From DASWHX01 sp036397995 (GTDB lineage Bacteria; Bacteroidota; Bacteroidia; Cytophagales; Cyclobacteriaceae): a DNA stretch of 17,733 nt. The notes under the pieces are model-generated. The model made no database searches, was not told where the DNA came from, and saw only the letters and a list, made by a program, of their open reading frames with translations. Positions 1 through 8,123 of this stretch are shown here, piece after piece (the first letter of the stretch is position 1; the number at the start of each line of letters is the position of its first letter). Location of the stretch: assembly GCA_036397995.1 (NCBI GenBank), contig DASWHX010000131.1, forward strand, positions 1-17,733, written 5' to 3'. The position numbers and the translations under genes are program-made.

Positions 1-725
1 TGCTGACCCTGAACTGACACCTTATTCAATTCACAGGGCGGTATATCATCTCCTAGCATATCCCGGCCATTGTCGGTAAACCACAATTCTCCCGTGCCGG
101 GATGCCAGTCAAACCCTACCGTATTTCTAATCCCATGCGCATACACCTCCCTGCCGGTTCCATCAGGATTTATCCGGGTAATACTTGCATACACTTCATC
201 TTTGCTTTCACATATATTACAGGGAGCACCAACCGGAACATATAATTTACCATCAGGGCCAAAGGCAATAAATTTCCAACCATGATGGCGATCACTGGGA
301 TATTCATCATAAACAACTTCAGGCTGTCCTGGGTTTGAAAGCTTACTTTCAATATTTCTGAACCTGTAAATAGTGCTTATATCAGCAATGTAAAGATCAC
401 CATCTTTAAAAGCCACTCCATTCGGCATTCTTAATCCTGACGCAAGCTCATATTTTACATCAGCCTTGCCATCGCCATTATTATCTTTTACTGCATATAC
501 TTTACCGCCGTTGCGGTTTCCCACGAAAACTGTTCCTGAAGGACTAATGGCAAGTGACCTTGCATTGTTTACCTCGGCAAAAATGGAGATTTCAAATCCG
601 GAAGGCAGTTTAAGCTTCGAAAGGTTGTCTTCAATTTCAGAGTTGACAAGTGACTCACCTTTCTCAGGAGACGTGCACCCCATGCTGAAAAGCATAAAAA
701 CCGAAAGGGAAAATGATATTAACAT
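1..725 (-). CDS. PQQ-dependent sugar (sorbosone/glucose) dehydrogenase family lipoprotein, 3' end outside window
   Basis: This is the N-terminal 241 codons of a beta-propeller dehydrogenase of the soluble PQQ glucose/sorbosone dehydrogenase family. Such enzymes oxidise sugars or aldoses in the periplasm with PQQ. The frame is open to the left edge, so the C-terminus is missing. The ATG at 725 is preceded five codons upstream by an in-frame TAA, which fixes the start. The first residues, MLISFSLSVFMLFSMGC, form a signal peptide with a plausible but imperfect lipobox (lipid Cys17). Family blocks follow: LPSGFEISIFAEVNNARSLA, then SGTVFVGNRNGGKVYAV, then SDRHHGWKFIAFGPDGKLYV (HH in the usual catalytic-His block), then NTVGFDWHPGTGELWFTDNG. 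The gene is divergent from the ABC-F gene, 99 bases away. Family membership is clear; the substrate, and whether PQQ is really bound, cannot be read from this fragment. Confidence 0.85.
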   Translation of the reverse strand, partial: MLISFSLSVFMLFSMGCTSPEKGESLVNSEIEDNLSKLKLPSGFEISIFAEVNNARSLAISPSGTVFVGNRNGGKVYAVKDNNGDGKADVKYELASGLRMPNGVAFKDGDLYIADISTIYRFRNIESKLSNPGQPEVVYDEYPSDRHHGWKFIAFGPDGKLYVPVGAPCNICESKDEVYASITRINPDGTGREVYAHGIRNTVGFDWHPGTGELWFTDNGRDMLGDDIPPCELNKVSVQGQ

Positions 726-812
726 AAATGGTACAGCTTAGTTTCAACCTAAAATTTACAAGAATCTAATAAGTAATAAAGACAAACTCACTAATTTTTG
801 ATGAATGGAATC

Positions 813-820
813 TAAATTTG
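813..820 (+). promoter_or_regulatory. Candidate -7 box for the ABC-F gene
   Basis: TAAATTTG matches the Bacteroidota -7 consensus TAnnTTTG. It ends only 4 bases before the ATG at 825, so a transcript from it would begin at or within a few bases of the start codon. No TTTG lies at the usual 19-21 base spacing; the nearest TTTG, at 797-800, is only 12 bases away. That TTTG may itself end a weaker -7 box (AATTTTTG, 793-800), which would give a normal leader. The 726-824 gap between the divergent genes holds nothing else recognised. Confidence 0.35.
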
Positions 821-824
821 CAAA

Positions 825-2735
825 ATGCTTTCTATTCAAAACCTGTCGTACTTTATAGGAAACCGCCCCTTATACGAGGATGCCTCGCTTCATATTGGTG
901 ACCGGGACAAGGTAGGTTTGATTGGCCTGAACGGAACAGGAAAATCTACTCTTTTGCGTTTGATTTATGGCGAATACAATGCACAGGCAGGCAGTATCAG
1001 CAAAAGTAAAAACAGCACTTTAGGTTTCCTTAACCAGGACCAGTTATCCTACCAAACCGGAGATTCGATCCTAACCGTTGTTATGCAGGGCTTTAAAGAA
1101 GCTGTAGAAATTCAAAAAAAGATTGAACATATTCTCCATGAAATGGAGAATAATTATTCAGACAAACTTGTCGAGAAGCTAACCAAACTCCAGGAACGGT
1201 TTGAAGCGCTTCATGGCTATTCATTGCAATCCAAAGCGGAAGAGATCCTGGAGGGAATTGGATTTTCAACCGGGGATTTGCATCGTCCTTTAAAAGAGTT
1301 TTCCGGAGGATGGCGCATGCGGGTGATGCTGGCTAAACTTTTGTTGGAAAAGCCTTCACTCCTGCTGCTGGATGAGCCGACCAACCATTTGGACCTTCCG
1401 TCCATTGAATGGGTGGAAAATTATTTAAACAATTATGAAGGTTCTTACATAATTGTCTCGCACGACCGGCGGTTTCTTAACGCCTGCGTAACCCGAACGG
1501 TTGAAATCAGCCAGAGAAAACTTTGGGTTTATGAAGGGAATTATGATTTCTATTTGAAAGAAAAAGCGCTGCGGGAAGAAATTCAGAAAAATGCTTTTGA
1601 AAATCAACAACAGAAGATAAAACAAACTGAAAAATTCATTAACCGCTTTCGGGCGAAAGCTTCAAAAGCCCGGCAAGTTCAATCCAGAATTAAATCTCTG
1701 GAGAAGATGGATATTGTGGAAGATATAGTAGAATCCACCTCCGCAATTAATTTCAGATTTGAATTTAAACAGAAACCCGGTCGATTTTTGTGCAGACTGC
1801 TTGATATTGAGAAACACTATGAGAGTAATGAAGTGATAAAGGATACAACTTTATTTATTGAACGCGGAGATAAAATTGCCTTGGTAGGCGCAAATGGAAA
1901 AGGAAAATCAACATTACTTAGAATCATTGCCGGAAGTGAATCACATGGAGGTAAAAGGGAAGATGGATATAATGTAATCACAGCCTTTTACGCGCAACAT
2001 CAAATTGAAGCTTTACATGTGGAGAATGAAATTCTGGATGAATTGAAAATGGCGGGTTCCGGTAAATCAGAATTGGAATTGAGAAATCTCCTGGGCTGCT
2101 TTCTTTTTACCGGAGATGATGTTTATAAGAAAATAAAAGTATTGTCCGGAGGTGAAAAATCAAGGGTGGCATTGGCCAAGACATTAACCAGTGAAGCTAA
2201 TTTCTTATTGTTGGATGAACCTACCAATCACCTGGATTTTATCAGTGAAAATATTCTTATCCAGGCCTTGCAGCAATTTAAAGGAACTTTTGTGGCGGTC
2301 TCCCACAACAGGTATTTTATGTCTCAAATTGCCAACAAAATTTGGTATATCGACAACAAACAAATAAAAGAGTATCCCGGCACATATGACGAGTTTAGTT
2401 ATTGGTATAAGAAACAGATTGAAAGCAAACAGCAAGGTTTAGAAAAGGCAAAAGCTAATGCAGCTCCACCAAAAAAGGAGGTCCGGGAATCAATGAAGCC
2501 TAAAGTCTTTGACGAGCAAAAGGAGCTGGAAAAGGAAATCAAAATTTTGGAAGGTAACATTGCGGGACTGGAAACTGAAAAGCAAAAATTAGAGGATAAG
2601 TTAACTAATCCGGAGGTTTATGGAAACCCGGATAAATTGCAAGAAATCAATTCATTATATAAAGAGGTAGAAGTCTCCCTGGCCGGTTATAATTCAAAAT
2701 GGGATGCCCTGATAAGCCAGCTTACCGAAAGTTGA
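825..2735 (+). CDS. ABC-F family ATPase (Uup/EttA-like, ribosome-associated)
   Basis: Soluble twin-cassette ATPase of the ABC-F family. These proteins act on the ribosomal E site or in ribosome assembly, not in transport. Two complete nucleotide-binding domains are visible. The first has Walker A GLNGTGKST (34-42), signature SGGWRMR (160-166) and Walker B LLLLDEPTNHLD (179-190). The second has Walker A GANGKGKST (355-363), signature SGGEKSR (441-447) and Walker B LLLDEPTNHLD (461-471). There are no membrane segments. Between the domains lies the charged, helical tRNA-interaction linker (about 240-300, rich in K, R, Q and E). After about residue 540 comes a Lys/Glu-rich coiled-coil tail of the kind found in Uup-like proteins. 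The 636-residue length is normal. It stands alone, tail to tail with the next gene across 4 bases. A housekeeping role is more likely than antibiotic resistance, but the subfamily is not certain. Confidence 0.93.
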   Translation: MLSIQNLSYFIGNRPLYEDASLHIGDRDKVGLIGLNGTGKSTLLRLIYGEYNAQAGSISKSKNSTLGFLNQDQLSYQTGDSILTVVMQGFKEAVEIQKKIEHILHEMENNYSDKLVEKLTKLQERFEALHGYSLQSKAEEILEGIGFSTGDLHRPLKEFSGGWRMRVMLAKLLLEKPSLLLLDEPTNHLDLPSIEWVENYLNNYEGSYIIVSHDRRFLNACVTRTVEISQRKLWVYEGNYDFYLKEKALREEIQKNAFENQQQKIKQTEKFINRFRAKASKARQVQSRIKSLEKMDIVEDIVESTSAINFRFEFKQKPGRFLCRLLDIEKHYESNEVIKDTTLFIERGDKIALVGANGKGKSTLLRIIAGSESHGGKREDGYNVITAFYAQHQIEALHVENEILDELKMAGSGKSELELRNLLGCFLFTGDDVYKKIKVLSGGEKSRVALAKTLTSEANFLLLDEPTNHLDFISENILIQALQQFKGTFVAVSHNRYFMSQIANKIWYIDNKQIKEYPGTYDEFSYWYKKQIESKQQGLEKAKANAAPPKKEVRESMKPKVFDEQKELEKEIKILEGNIAGLETEKQKLEDKLTNPEVYGNPDKLQEINSLYKEVEVSLAGYNSKWDALISQLTES

Positions 2736-2739
2736 AGGC

Positions 2740-3483
2740 TCAGAATTTCATTCCAAATCCAAAGGTAAAACTCCTATATAGCCGAGTGGTAATGGTGGTT
2801 GCGGAATCCCACCACCATGGATCATCCTTATAAACGACTTTATTTAATTTAAATCCGGCAGTAATATAAAAGGCATTTGCCGGATTTTTCACCTGGAAAC
2901 CGGTGGCAATCCTGAAGAAATTCTTTGCTTCAACGTCCGGATCGTTCCATAGCTGGATCTGCTTCCCGTTCAGAATAAAACTATCACCATATTGAATCAG
3001 GTAAATCGGAGTTACTTTCGAATTCAATAATTCACCCGAAACGTGAATAAAGAATGGAACGGTTATTACCGACTCATAAAAGTCGGTTCCAAGACCGGCA
3101 CCGGTTTCCAGGTACCTGTTCCATTTATATCCATGAATAGTTTGGAACCAGGGAAGGATTGTATGATATGATCCCTGAAATTCATGATTTTTTCTGATTG
3201 AAGCGCCCATTTCAGTTCGGGTGAAATACCCTTTCCTGTGAGGTGAGTCCCTGAATTTCAATCTTCCTTCTTTATCAATTCGTGAAATTTCTTCTTCAAA
3301 GAAAGTTATGCTTTCCCGGCCGCCAATTAAAATTGTTACAGATTCATTCGGTTTTCTTTCGATAATGGTTCCTTTAATGATACTTCCGTTCTTTAATCTT
3401 ATAACATCATGGTACTTGTTTTGTGCCACCACAAAATGTTGCGAACAGATAAAAATAAAAACAAAAGTAAGAAGTCTCATCAT
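2740..3483 (-). CDS. Exported protein with small N-terminal SH3-like domain and outer-membrane-barrel-like C-terminus
   Basis: This 247-residue protein has no assigned function. A cleavable signal peptide (MMRLLTFVFIFICSQHFVVA, cut before QNK) is followed by a short beta-rich module, about residues 24-72, with the pattern DVIRLKNGSIIKGTIIE. This pattern recurs at the start of many Bacteroidota envelope proteins. The rest alternates hydrophobic and polar residues with many aromatics and ends RSFTFGFGMKF. The terminal Phe in a beta-strand is the usual recognition signal of outer-membrane barrels. The start codon directly abuts the stop codon of the LVIVD-protein gene (no intergenic base), so translation is probably coupled. 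It is the last gene of the sigma-factor operon. A second ATG directly follows the first, so the start could be one codon later. Outer-membrane location is inferred. Confidence 0.75.
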   Translation of the reverse strand: MMRLLTFVFIFICSQHFVVAQNKYHDVIRLKNGSIIKGTIIERKPNESVTILIGGRESITFFEEEISRIDKEGRLKFRDSPHRKGYFTRTEMGASIRKNHEFQGSYHTILPWFQTIHGYKWNRYLETGAGLGTDFYESVITVPFFIHVSGELLNSKVTPIYLIQYGDSFILNGKQIQLWNDPDVEAKNFFRIATGFQVKNPANAFYITAGFKLNKVVYKDDPWWWDSATTITTRLYRSFTFGFGMKF

Positions 3484-4794
3484 TTACTTTTCTCCAACAG
3501 AAATAAATCCACAGGTTTCAAGATTTGTCGGATCTGAATAATTGTATATATACAATCCATCTTCTCCAATCAAAATGGCTTTTTGATTAAATGCTATCAC
3601 ATCAAACCCATGAACATTAGTAATCGCATCCAACAAATGATTATCAATATCATTTCTGTCTGCGGCATTAAAAACTTTCATCCCAAAATCCCCTTCAGTA
3701 ATGAACAAAATATCGCCATCAATACTCAAACCATGAGGATTTTGCATCGGATAAGTTTTTAGCAGGAATGGATTGGAAAGGTCAGCAATATCCAGCACAT
3801 CCAGTTGATTGGTAAAGCCTTCACATTCTGATCCCGAGCGAAGAGTAACATACGCGTAACGGTCATCAACTACTACGGGGTCGCAGGTTCTGACATGTTT
3901 AAACTGAGATTTCAAGTACGGAGAAGTGGGATCACTATTATCAAAGATGAACATTCCGGAATTACTGCCAATGAATAAATTATCCTTATAAGGAAAAATT
4001 GTTTCTATCCCCCAACCAATCTCAACTACATTTCCTGCCTGCGGATCTGTTTGCGTTGAGATATCAAACACCCGAAGGGAATTAAAATCAACGGCATATA
4101 AATTTTCTCCTGATACCGCGAACCTGGCCATTGAGCCTCCTACACCTGATGGAGTGTTCCCTGCCAATTGTGGTGCGGAACAATTTACACAACTACCGAT
4201 AAAGAGGACGTTTCTCTCCCAAAAATTCGCCCTATTATTGCAGTCAGTCTGGATATCCACTATTTCTTTCTCTTCAAAATGAGTGACAATCAAATTATCA
4301 ATTCCACCATACCCTACTCCCCACTCATAATTATAATTCGGAAAGGCATTTTCAAGCCGCTTGATCAATGTGATCTCAGGAAGATTCGATATATCAATGG
4401 CTAGCAGATCAACATAGCTGTCGGCATACAGGATATAGTCTTTAACAGCCATGTCGAAATTACCTGGTATCGCAATAAAAGAAACCGGGATGGGATTACA
4501 ATCCGCATTTCTGATAATGTGAATCCCATTACCAGGTTCATTTACAAGCAGGTATTCCCCAAATACATAGATTTTTCCCGAGGATTCTATGGGGTGTGGC
4601 TCCTTTATGCCAAATCCATTTCTTACTTCTTCAGTAGTTTTATAAACCGGTTCCATCATTATATAAGATGTTACCGTTTCACATTTGTCCTCGCAACTTT
4701 GCAACAGGGAACTTGCACTAATCAATAGTAACAGAAAGAAAACAAACTCAAGGGCAATAATAAGTTTGTCGGAAATTAGTCTGGATCGTTTCAT
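3484..4794 (-). CDS. LVIVD-repeat beta-propeller lipoprotein
   Basis: This is a 436-residue surface or periplasmic lipoprotein. The N-terminus is a long hydrophobic signal ending LLQSC (lipid Cys34), followed by EDKCETVTSY. The body consists of repeated blades of the LVIVD type, such as GEYLLVNEPGNGIHIIRN, AVKDYILYADSYVDLLAIDI, GENLYAVDFNSLRVFDIS and DGDILFITEGDFGMKVFN. They form a propeller that usually serves binding, not catalysis. A longer in-frame start (GTG at 4812) exists directly after an in-frame TAA. The ATG at 4794 is preferred because it gives a normal signal peptide of basic residues followed by a hydrophobic stretch. The gene lies 52 bases after the barrel-fusion gene and abuts the next gene, so it belongs to the sigma-factor operon. 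Its ligand is unknown. A role as an extracellular partner of the barrel protein is only a guess from position. Confidence 0.82.
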   Translation of the reverse strand: MKRSRLISDKLIIALEFVFFLLLLISASSLLQSCEDKCETVTSYIMMEPVYKTTEEVRNGFGIKEPHPIESSGKIYVFGEYLLVNEPGNGIHIIRNADCNPIPVSFIAIPGNFDMAVKDYILYADSYVDLLAIDISNLPEITLIKRLENAFPNYNYEWGVGYGGIDNLIVTHFEEKEIVDIQTDCNNRANFWERNVLFIGSCVNCSAPQLAGNTPSGVGGSMARFAVSGENLYAVDFNSLRVFDISTQTDPQAGNVVEIGWGIETIFPYKDNLFIGSNSGMFIFDNSDPTSPYLKSQFKHVRTCDPVVVDDRYAYVTLRSGSECEGFTNQLDVLDIADLSNPFLLKTYPMQNPHGLSIDGDILFITEGDFGMKVFNAADRNDIDNHLLDAITNVHGFDVIAFNQKAILIGEDGLYIYNYSDPTNLETCGFISVGEK

Positions 4795-4846
4795 ACTCTG
4801 AGTCTTTTCCACTTAGACCCCAGGGAAGAGCGAATGGTTGGAAAAG

Positions 4847-6217
4847 CTAGAAAATATAACGTAATTTTACTCCCAACGTCAGCGATTTGAGCCTCCTCTC
4901 TTCAAAAACACCCGCTTCTTTCCTCGTAACGGGATTTAATCCTACTGAATACCGGGGTTCCAGGGAAATACTATAATTATCTGTGAGGTTGTAATTCACT
5001 TCAGTAGATAGAATGGCGCTCAATCCTACCGGTCTGAATGGAGATTCTTCATCTTTATTTCGCGTCACCTTGCCGTCAATTTCTCCCGATTCCATCGTTA
5101 CGATATCTCTCAAAAAGAAATCAGTAGAAAATCCAGCAGCAATTCCCCAATCAATTCTCCGGTCAACAATAAGATACCCGGCCTGCAAAGGAATTGAAAA
5201 ATATTCCAGGGAACTTATTAAACGTATTGGCTTGGAATAAAATTCTATCTGTCTTATTTGAGTTCCTCCCGAATAGAGCGGCTTATCAGCATTAAATATA
5301 AAGACCGGCTCCATTTCCTGCGTATCAAGACGGCGGAAATAGGCATTTGTTGAACCATTAATATTTTGAACAACATATTGTAAACCCGATTGAATGAAAA
5401 TTCGCTGACCTATATTTTTCCCTACTGAAAATCCAAGGGAGTATCCAAAGCCTGTGGAAGATGAAATTTGCACAAAGGATGAACCAAATGCATTGGGTGA
5501 AGTGTTGAATGTTTCCGATTGAGACCTCAAGGAGAGAGCTAACGGTGATAGCGATGACTCCCCGGAACCGGAAGCTCCACCGGCAACTTTTATCCCAGCC
5601 CAAAACGGATAACTATTTCTTGATTTCAGTGGTTCTGCCGGCAAAGGCCTTGAGTATGCTATCTTGTGCACATCAGGAGTTGGCAACCAGGCTCGTCTTA
5701 ATCTTATTTCTCCAACCTTATCCAGCTTTTCATACTTTAATGGAGATACAAAACCAATCGCGACATCCTGCATTTCTGTAGATGCAATTATACCAGGCTT
5801 TGAGTCTTTTGCCCGCGGAATGATTTCAATATATCGCTTAACAATAGTCTTGTCTGTTTCACTCTCAGTGATTGTTGTATTTTGTTCTTCCGCACCTGTT
5901 ACCTCTCTATCTTTTTTTCCATGAAGGATACTTTCCTGGGTTTGTTCCGGAGCTTTGGATAAAATAGATTCTTCAAAAGACCGTGGCTGGTTAAAATAAT
6001 TGAAAAGCAAAACGCCCGAAGCAAGCGCAAGTGACACCGCCGCCACCATTTGCCAAATTATTAAGTTTCGATTATCCTTTTTGGAATCTTTCTTATTGAG
6101 CTCAAAGTCAATTCTTTCCCAAACACCGTGAGATGGCATTGCCTCTGCCTGGGAAAAAGCTGACCTCCATTCATTTTCAAATTGATATTTATGCTCTTTC
6201 ATACCTAACCATTTCAT
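4847..6217 (-). CDS. Anti-sigma-like inner-membrane anchor fused to C-terminal outer-membrane beta-barrel domain
   Basis: A 456-residue protein with three parts. Residues 1-51 are hydrophilic and carry PSHGVWERIDFEL (28-40), a pattern like the cytoplasmic sigma-binding segment of Bacteroidota anti-sigma proteins. Residues 52-73 (LIIWQMVAAVSLALASGVLL and flanks) form one membrane helix. A polar linker of about 130 residues follows. From about 205 the chain is rich in short amphipathic strands (YPFWAGIKVAGGASGSGESS, GFGYSLGFSVGKNIGQRIFI) and ends LKSLTLGVKLRYIF, with the C-terminal Phe of outer-membrane barrels. The gene overlaps the sigma-factor gene by 29 bases (14 if the internal ATG at 6202 is used), so the two are surely co-translated. 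It probably restrains the sigma factor and responds to an envelope signal. How one chain handles both membranes is not obvious. The fusion reads as one uninterrupted frame. Confidence 0.8.
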   Translation of the reverse strand: MKWLGMKEHKYQFENEWRSAFSQAEAMPSHGVWERIDFELNKKDSKKDNRNLIIWQMVAAVSLALASGVLLFNYFNQPRSFEESILSKAPEQTQESILHGKKDREVTGAEEQNTTITESETDKTIVKRYIEIIPRAKDSKPGIIASTEMQDVAIGFVSPLKYEKLDKVGEIRLRRAWLPTPDVHKIAYSRPLPAEPLKSRNSYPFWAGIKVAGGASGSGESSLSPLALSLRSQSETFNTSPNAFGSSFVQISSSTGFGYSLGFSVGKNIGQRIFIQSGLQYVVQNINGSTNAYFRRLDTQEMEPVFIFNADKPLYSGGTQIRQIEFYSKPIRLISSLEYFSIPLQAGYLIVDRRIDWGIAAGFSTDFFLRDIVTMESGEIDGKVTRNKDEESPFRPVGLSAILSTEVNYNLTDNYSISLEPRYSVGLNPVTRKEAGVFEERRLKSLTLGVKLRYIF

Positions 6218-6728
6218 TTTTAGAAATCAATTCTTTTAAAAGTATTTTTGCTCTTGAATATTGTGACTTGGATGTACCTTCACTTATGCTCAGCATTTCT
6301 GCAATCTCGTTGTGATTATATCCTTCAATGGCAAAGAGGTTAAATATTGCCTGGCAGCCAGATGGTAATGATTGAATCATTTTTAGCAGGTCTTGCCATT
6401 CGAAACGGGCGAGAGAAATCTCGTCTTCCAGATTTATCTCATTAACATCTGCCATGGGGAACATATATAATTTACTTCTTTGACTGTTAAGGGCGGTATT
6501 TATTACAATTCTTGTCAGCCAAGTTTCCAGCTTCGATTTTCTTTTAAACTCCCGGATTTTATCAAATACTTTAATAAATGAATCCTGAATAACGTCTTCA
6601 GCTTCTGACTGGGACTTCGTATATCGCAAGGCAATAACATAAAGCTTTCCCGAATATCGATTATACAGATATTCCTGGGCCTTACGGTCATTTCGGCAAC
6701 AACCCTCTATAAGTTCTTCTTCATTCAT
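6189..6728 (-). CDS. ECF-type RNA polymerase sigma-70 factor
   Basis: A 179-residue extracytoplasmic-function sigma factor that would direct RNA polymerase to stress or envelope promoters. Region 2 is seen from about residue 10 to 75, with EYLYNRYSGKLYVIALRYTK, then the polymerase-binding segment AEDVIQDSFIKVFDKI, then KLETWLTRIVINTALNSQR. Region 4 runs from about 120 to 170 with the helix-turn-helix GYNHNEIAEMLSISEGTSKS and QYSRAK. There is no region 1.1 or 3, as expected for the ECF class. It is the first gene of a four-gene minus-strand operon and overlaps its probable regulator. The upstream gap of 117 bases to the divergent plug gene is long enough for regulated promoters, and autoregulation is likely for this class. 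No strong ribosome-binding site precedes the ATG. Confidence 0.95.
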   Translation of the reverse strand: MNEEELIEGCCRNDRKAQEYLYNRYSGKLYVIALRYTKSQSEAEDVIQDSFIKVFDKIREFKRKSKLETWLTRIVINTALNSQRSKLYMFPMADVNEINLEDEISLARFEWQDLLKMIQSLPSGCQAIFNLFAIEGYNHNEIAEMLSISEGTSKSQYSRAKILLKELISKNEMVRYERA

Positions 6729-6832
6729 CCGGTAGCTACTCGGAGTTTATTGTTAGACCCCGGTTATTTAGACTTGGTTGGAATATTTCCCTCAAATTTC
6801 CGTTGTTAATTGTAATCAAGAAAAAATGAAGC

Positions 6833-6840
6833 CAAATTTA
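6833..6840 (-). promoter_or_regulatory. Candidate -7 box upstream of the sigma-factor operon
   Basis: On the minus strand this reads TAAATTTG, a full match to the TAnnTTTG -7 consensus. It lies about 105 bases before the sigma-factor ATG, next to the divergent plug gene start at 6846. No convincing -33 TTTG is seen upstream, so this is a weak call. An ECF-dependent promoter may exist in the same gap but cannot be recognised without knowing the target sequence. Confidence 0.25.
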
Positions 6841-6845
6841 GTTTT

Positions 6846-8123
6846 ATGAAAGCGAACTTAAATATTACTTTGGTATTTCTCTTATTATCCTGTGTTCCAG
6901 TGCCTTATAGCTCAACCCAATCAGGTGGAAAAGACCTTCTTTTCAGAGATTTCAATTATGAAGCTTCAATAAAATCAGTCTTGCTCTATCCGGATGATAA
7001 TATCGGCGTCCCCAACCTTCAGCCTGGCACTTTGTCACTTTTATCCCAATCAAGCCTGGTTCTTGAATTTGATTACCTGAGCGAAACACCGGAAAGCTTT
7101 TATGCCAGGATTTATCATTGCACGAAAGACTGGAAGAAGTCAAACCTTTCAGACCTGGAATTCTTACAAGTATATAATGAATTTAATTTAAACGATTACG
7201 CGTACTCCATTGACACGAAAGTGGATTACATTCACTACAGGTTTCAACTTCCTAAAGTGAAACTACCGGGAAATTACGTATTGATTATTTATAGAAATAA
7301 TCCTGACGATTTCATTCTCTCACGAAGATTTCTTGTTTTTAATAGCAGAATTCAAATCAGCCTTGCCGGCAATCTAAATACTATAAATCCTGTGTTGATG
7401 AGTGACCACTTGATCGAATTCACTCTGAATTATCAATCAATCCCACTGGATGATCCTATGGGAAATATCAGTGTGGACATTAGGCAAAACCAACAATGGG
7501 AAAATTATATTCATGACCTGAAGGCCAATTTCGTCAGGGAAGATTTAAAGGAGTTGGAGTTCCGATACTTTAACCTCGAAAATGCTTTTAAAGCTTCTAA
7601 CGAGTTTCGTTTTTTTGACCTGCGATCAGTTTTAAATTTTGGTCAGAATGTTGAAAATGTAATTAATACCGGAGAAGGATTTACGGCAATATTGGAAAAA
7701 GAAAAGCCAAGGTCAGTACAGGCTTATGGTCACCTGAATGATCTCAATGGTAAATATACTCTTGAAAATTATGATCGGCGAAACCCGCTCACCGGCTCAG
7801 AGTATGTTAACATATTATTTACTCTTGAGTCTGAAAAAATTATCGGAGATGTGTACATAACGGGGGAGTTAACCAATTGGGGTCAAACCAGCCCTATGGC
7901 GTACAACGAGGAACTGAAGGCATACACTGATAATTTATTATTGAAGCAAGGATGGTATAATTATTTATTTAAAGTTGATTCACCCACTCTGCCCTCATAT
8001 TACCTGGAAGGCTCACATGCCCAAACTGAGAATGAATATGAAATATTAGTATACTACCGGGATATAATGAAAAGGGCAGACCTGCTTCTAGGGTATAAAC
8101 GATTCATAATTAATAGCCGCTAA
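6846..8123 (+). CDS. Type IX secretion system plug protein (formerly DUF5103)
   Basis: This 425-residue exported protein matches the family that closes the periplasmic side of the SprA translocon in the type IX secretion system. The N-terminal MKANLNITLVFLLLSC suggests a lipoprotein signal with Cys16, although the -2 Leu makes ordinary signal cleavage possible. Diagnostic blocks of the first domain are LVLEFDYLSE (71-80), the Y-HC...DW..S motif in ARIYHCTKDWKKSN (87-100), YSIDTKVDYIHYRF (120-133) and LPGNYVLIIYR (140-150), then RRFLVFNSRIQISLAG. The C-terminal part (GDVYITGELTNWGQTSPMAY and GWYNYLFKVDS) looks like an E-set/CBM48-type beta-sandwich. The stop codon overlaps that of the convergent ychF gene by 4 bases. 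No other type IX component is in the window, which is usual because these genes are scattered. Confidence 0.88.
   Translation: MKANLNITLVFLLLSCVPVPYSSTQSGGKDLLFRDFNYEASIKSVLLYPDDNIGVPNLQPGTLSLLSQSSLVLEFDYLSETPESFYARIYHCTKDWKKSNLSDLEFLQVYNEFNLNDYAYSIDTKVDYIHYRFQLPKVKLPGNYVLIIYRNNPDDFILSRRFLVFNSRIQISLAGNLNTINPVLMSDHLIEFTLNYQSIPLDDPMGNISVDIRQNQQWENYIHDLKANFVREDLKELEFRYFNLENAFKASNEFRFFDLRSVLNFGQNVENVINTGEGFTAILEKEKPRSVQAYGHLNDLNGKYTLENYDRRNPLTGSEYVNILFTLESEKIIGDVYITGELTNWGQTSPMAYNEELKAYTDNLLLKQGWYNYLFKVDSPTLPSYYLEGSHAQTENEYEILVYYRDIMKRADLLLGYKRFIINSR

Noticed and set aside
170..352. Short minus-strand frame and plus-strand frames at 70-285 and 466-741
   Set aside because: They lie in other frames of the dehydrogenase gene, which carries clear family motifs across 1-725.
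4795..4812. GTG start at 4812 for the LVIVD lipoprotein
   Set aside because: It adds six residues before a normal signal peptide that begins at the ATG at 4794.
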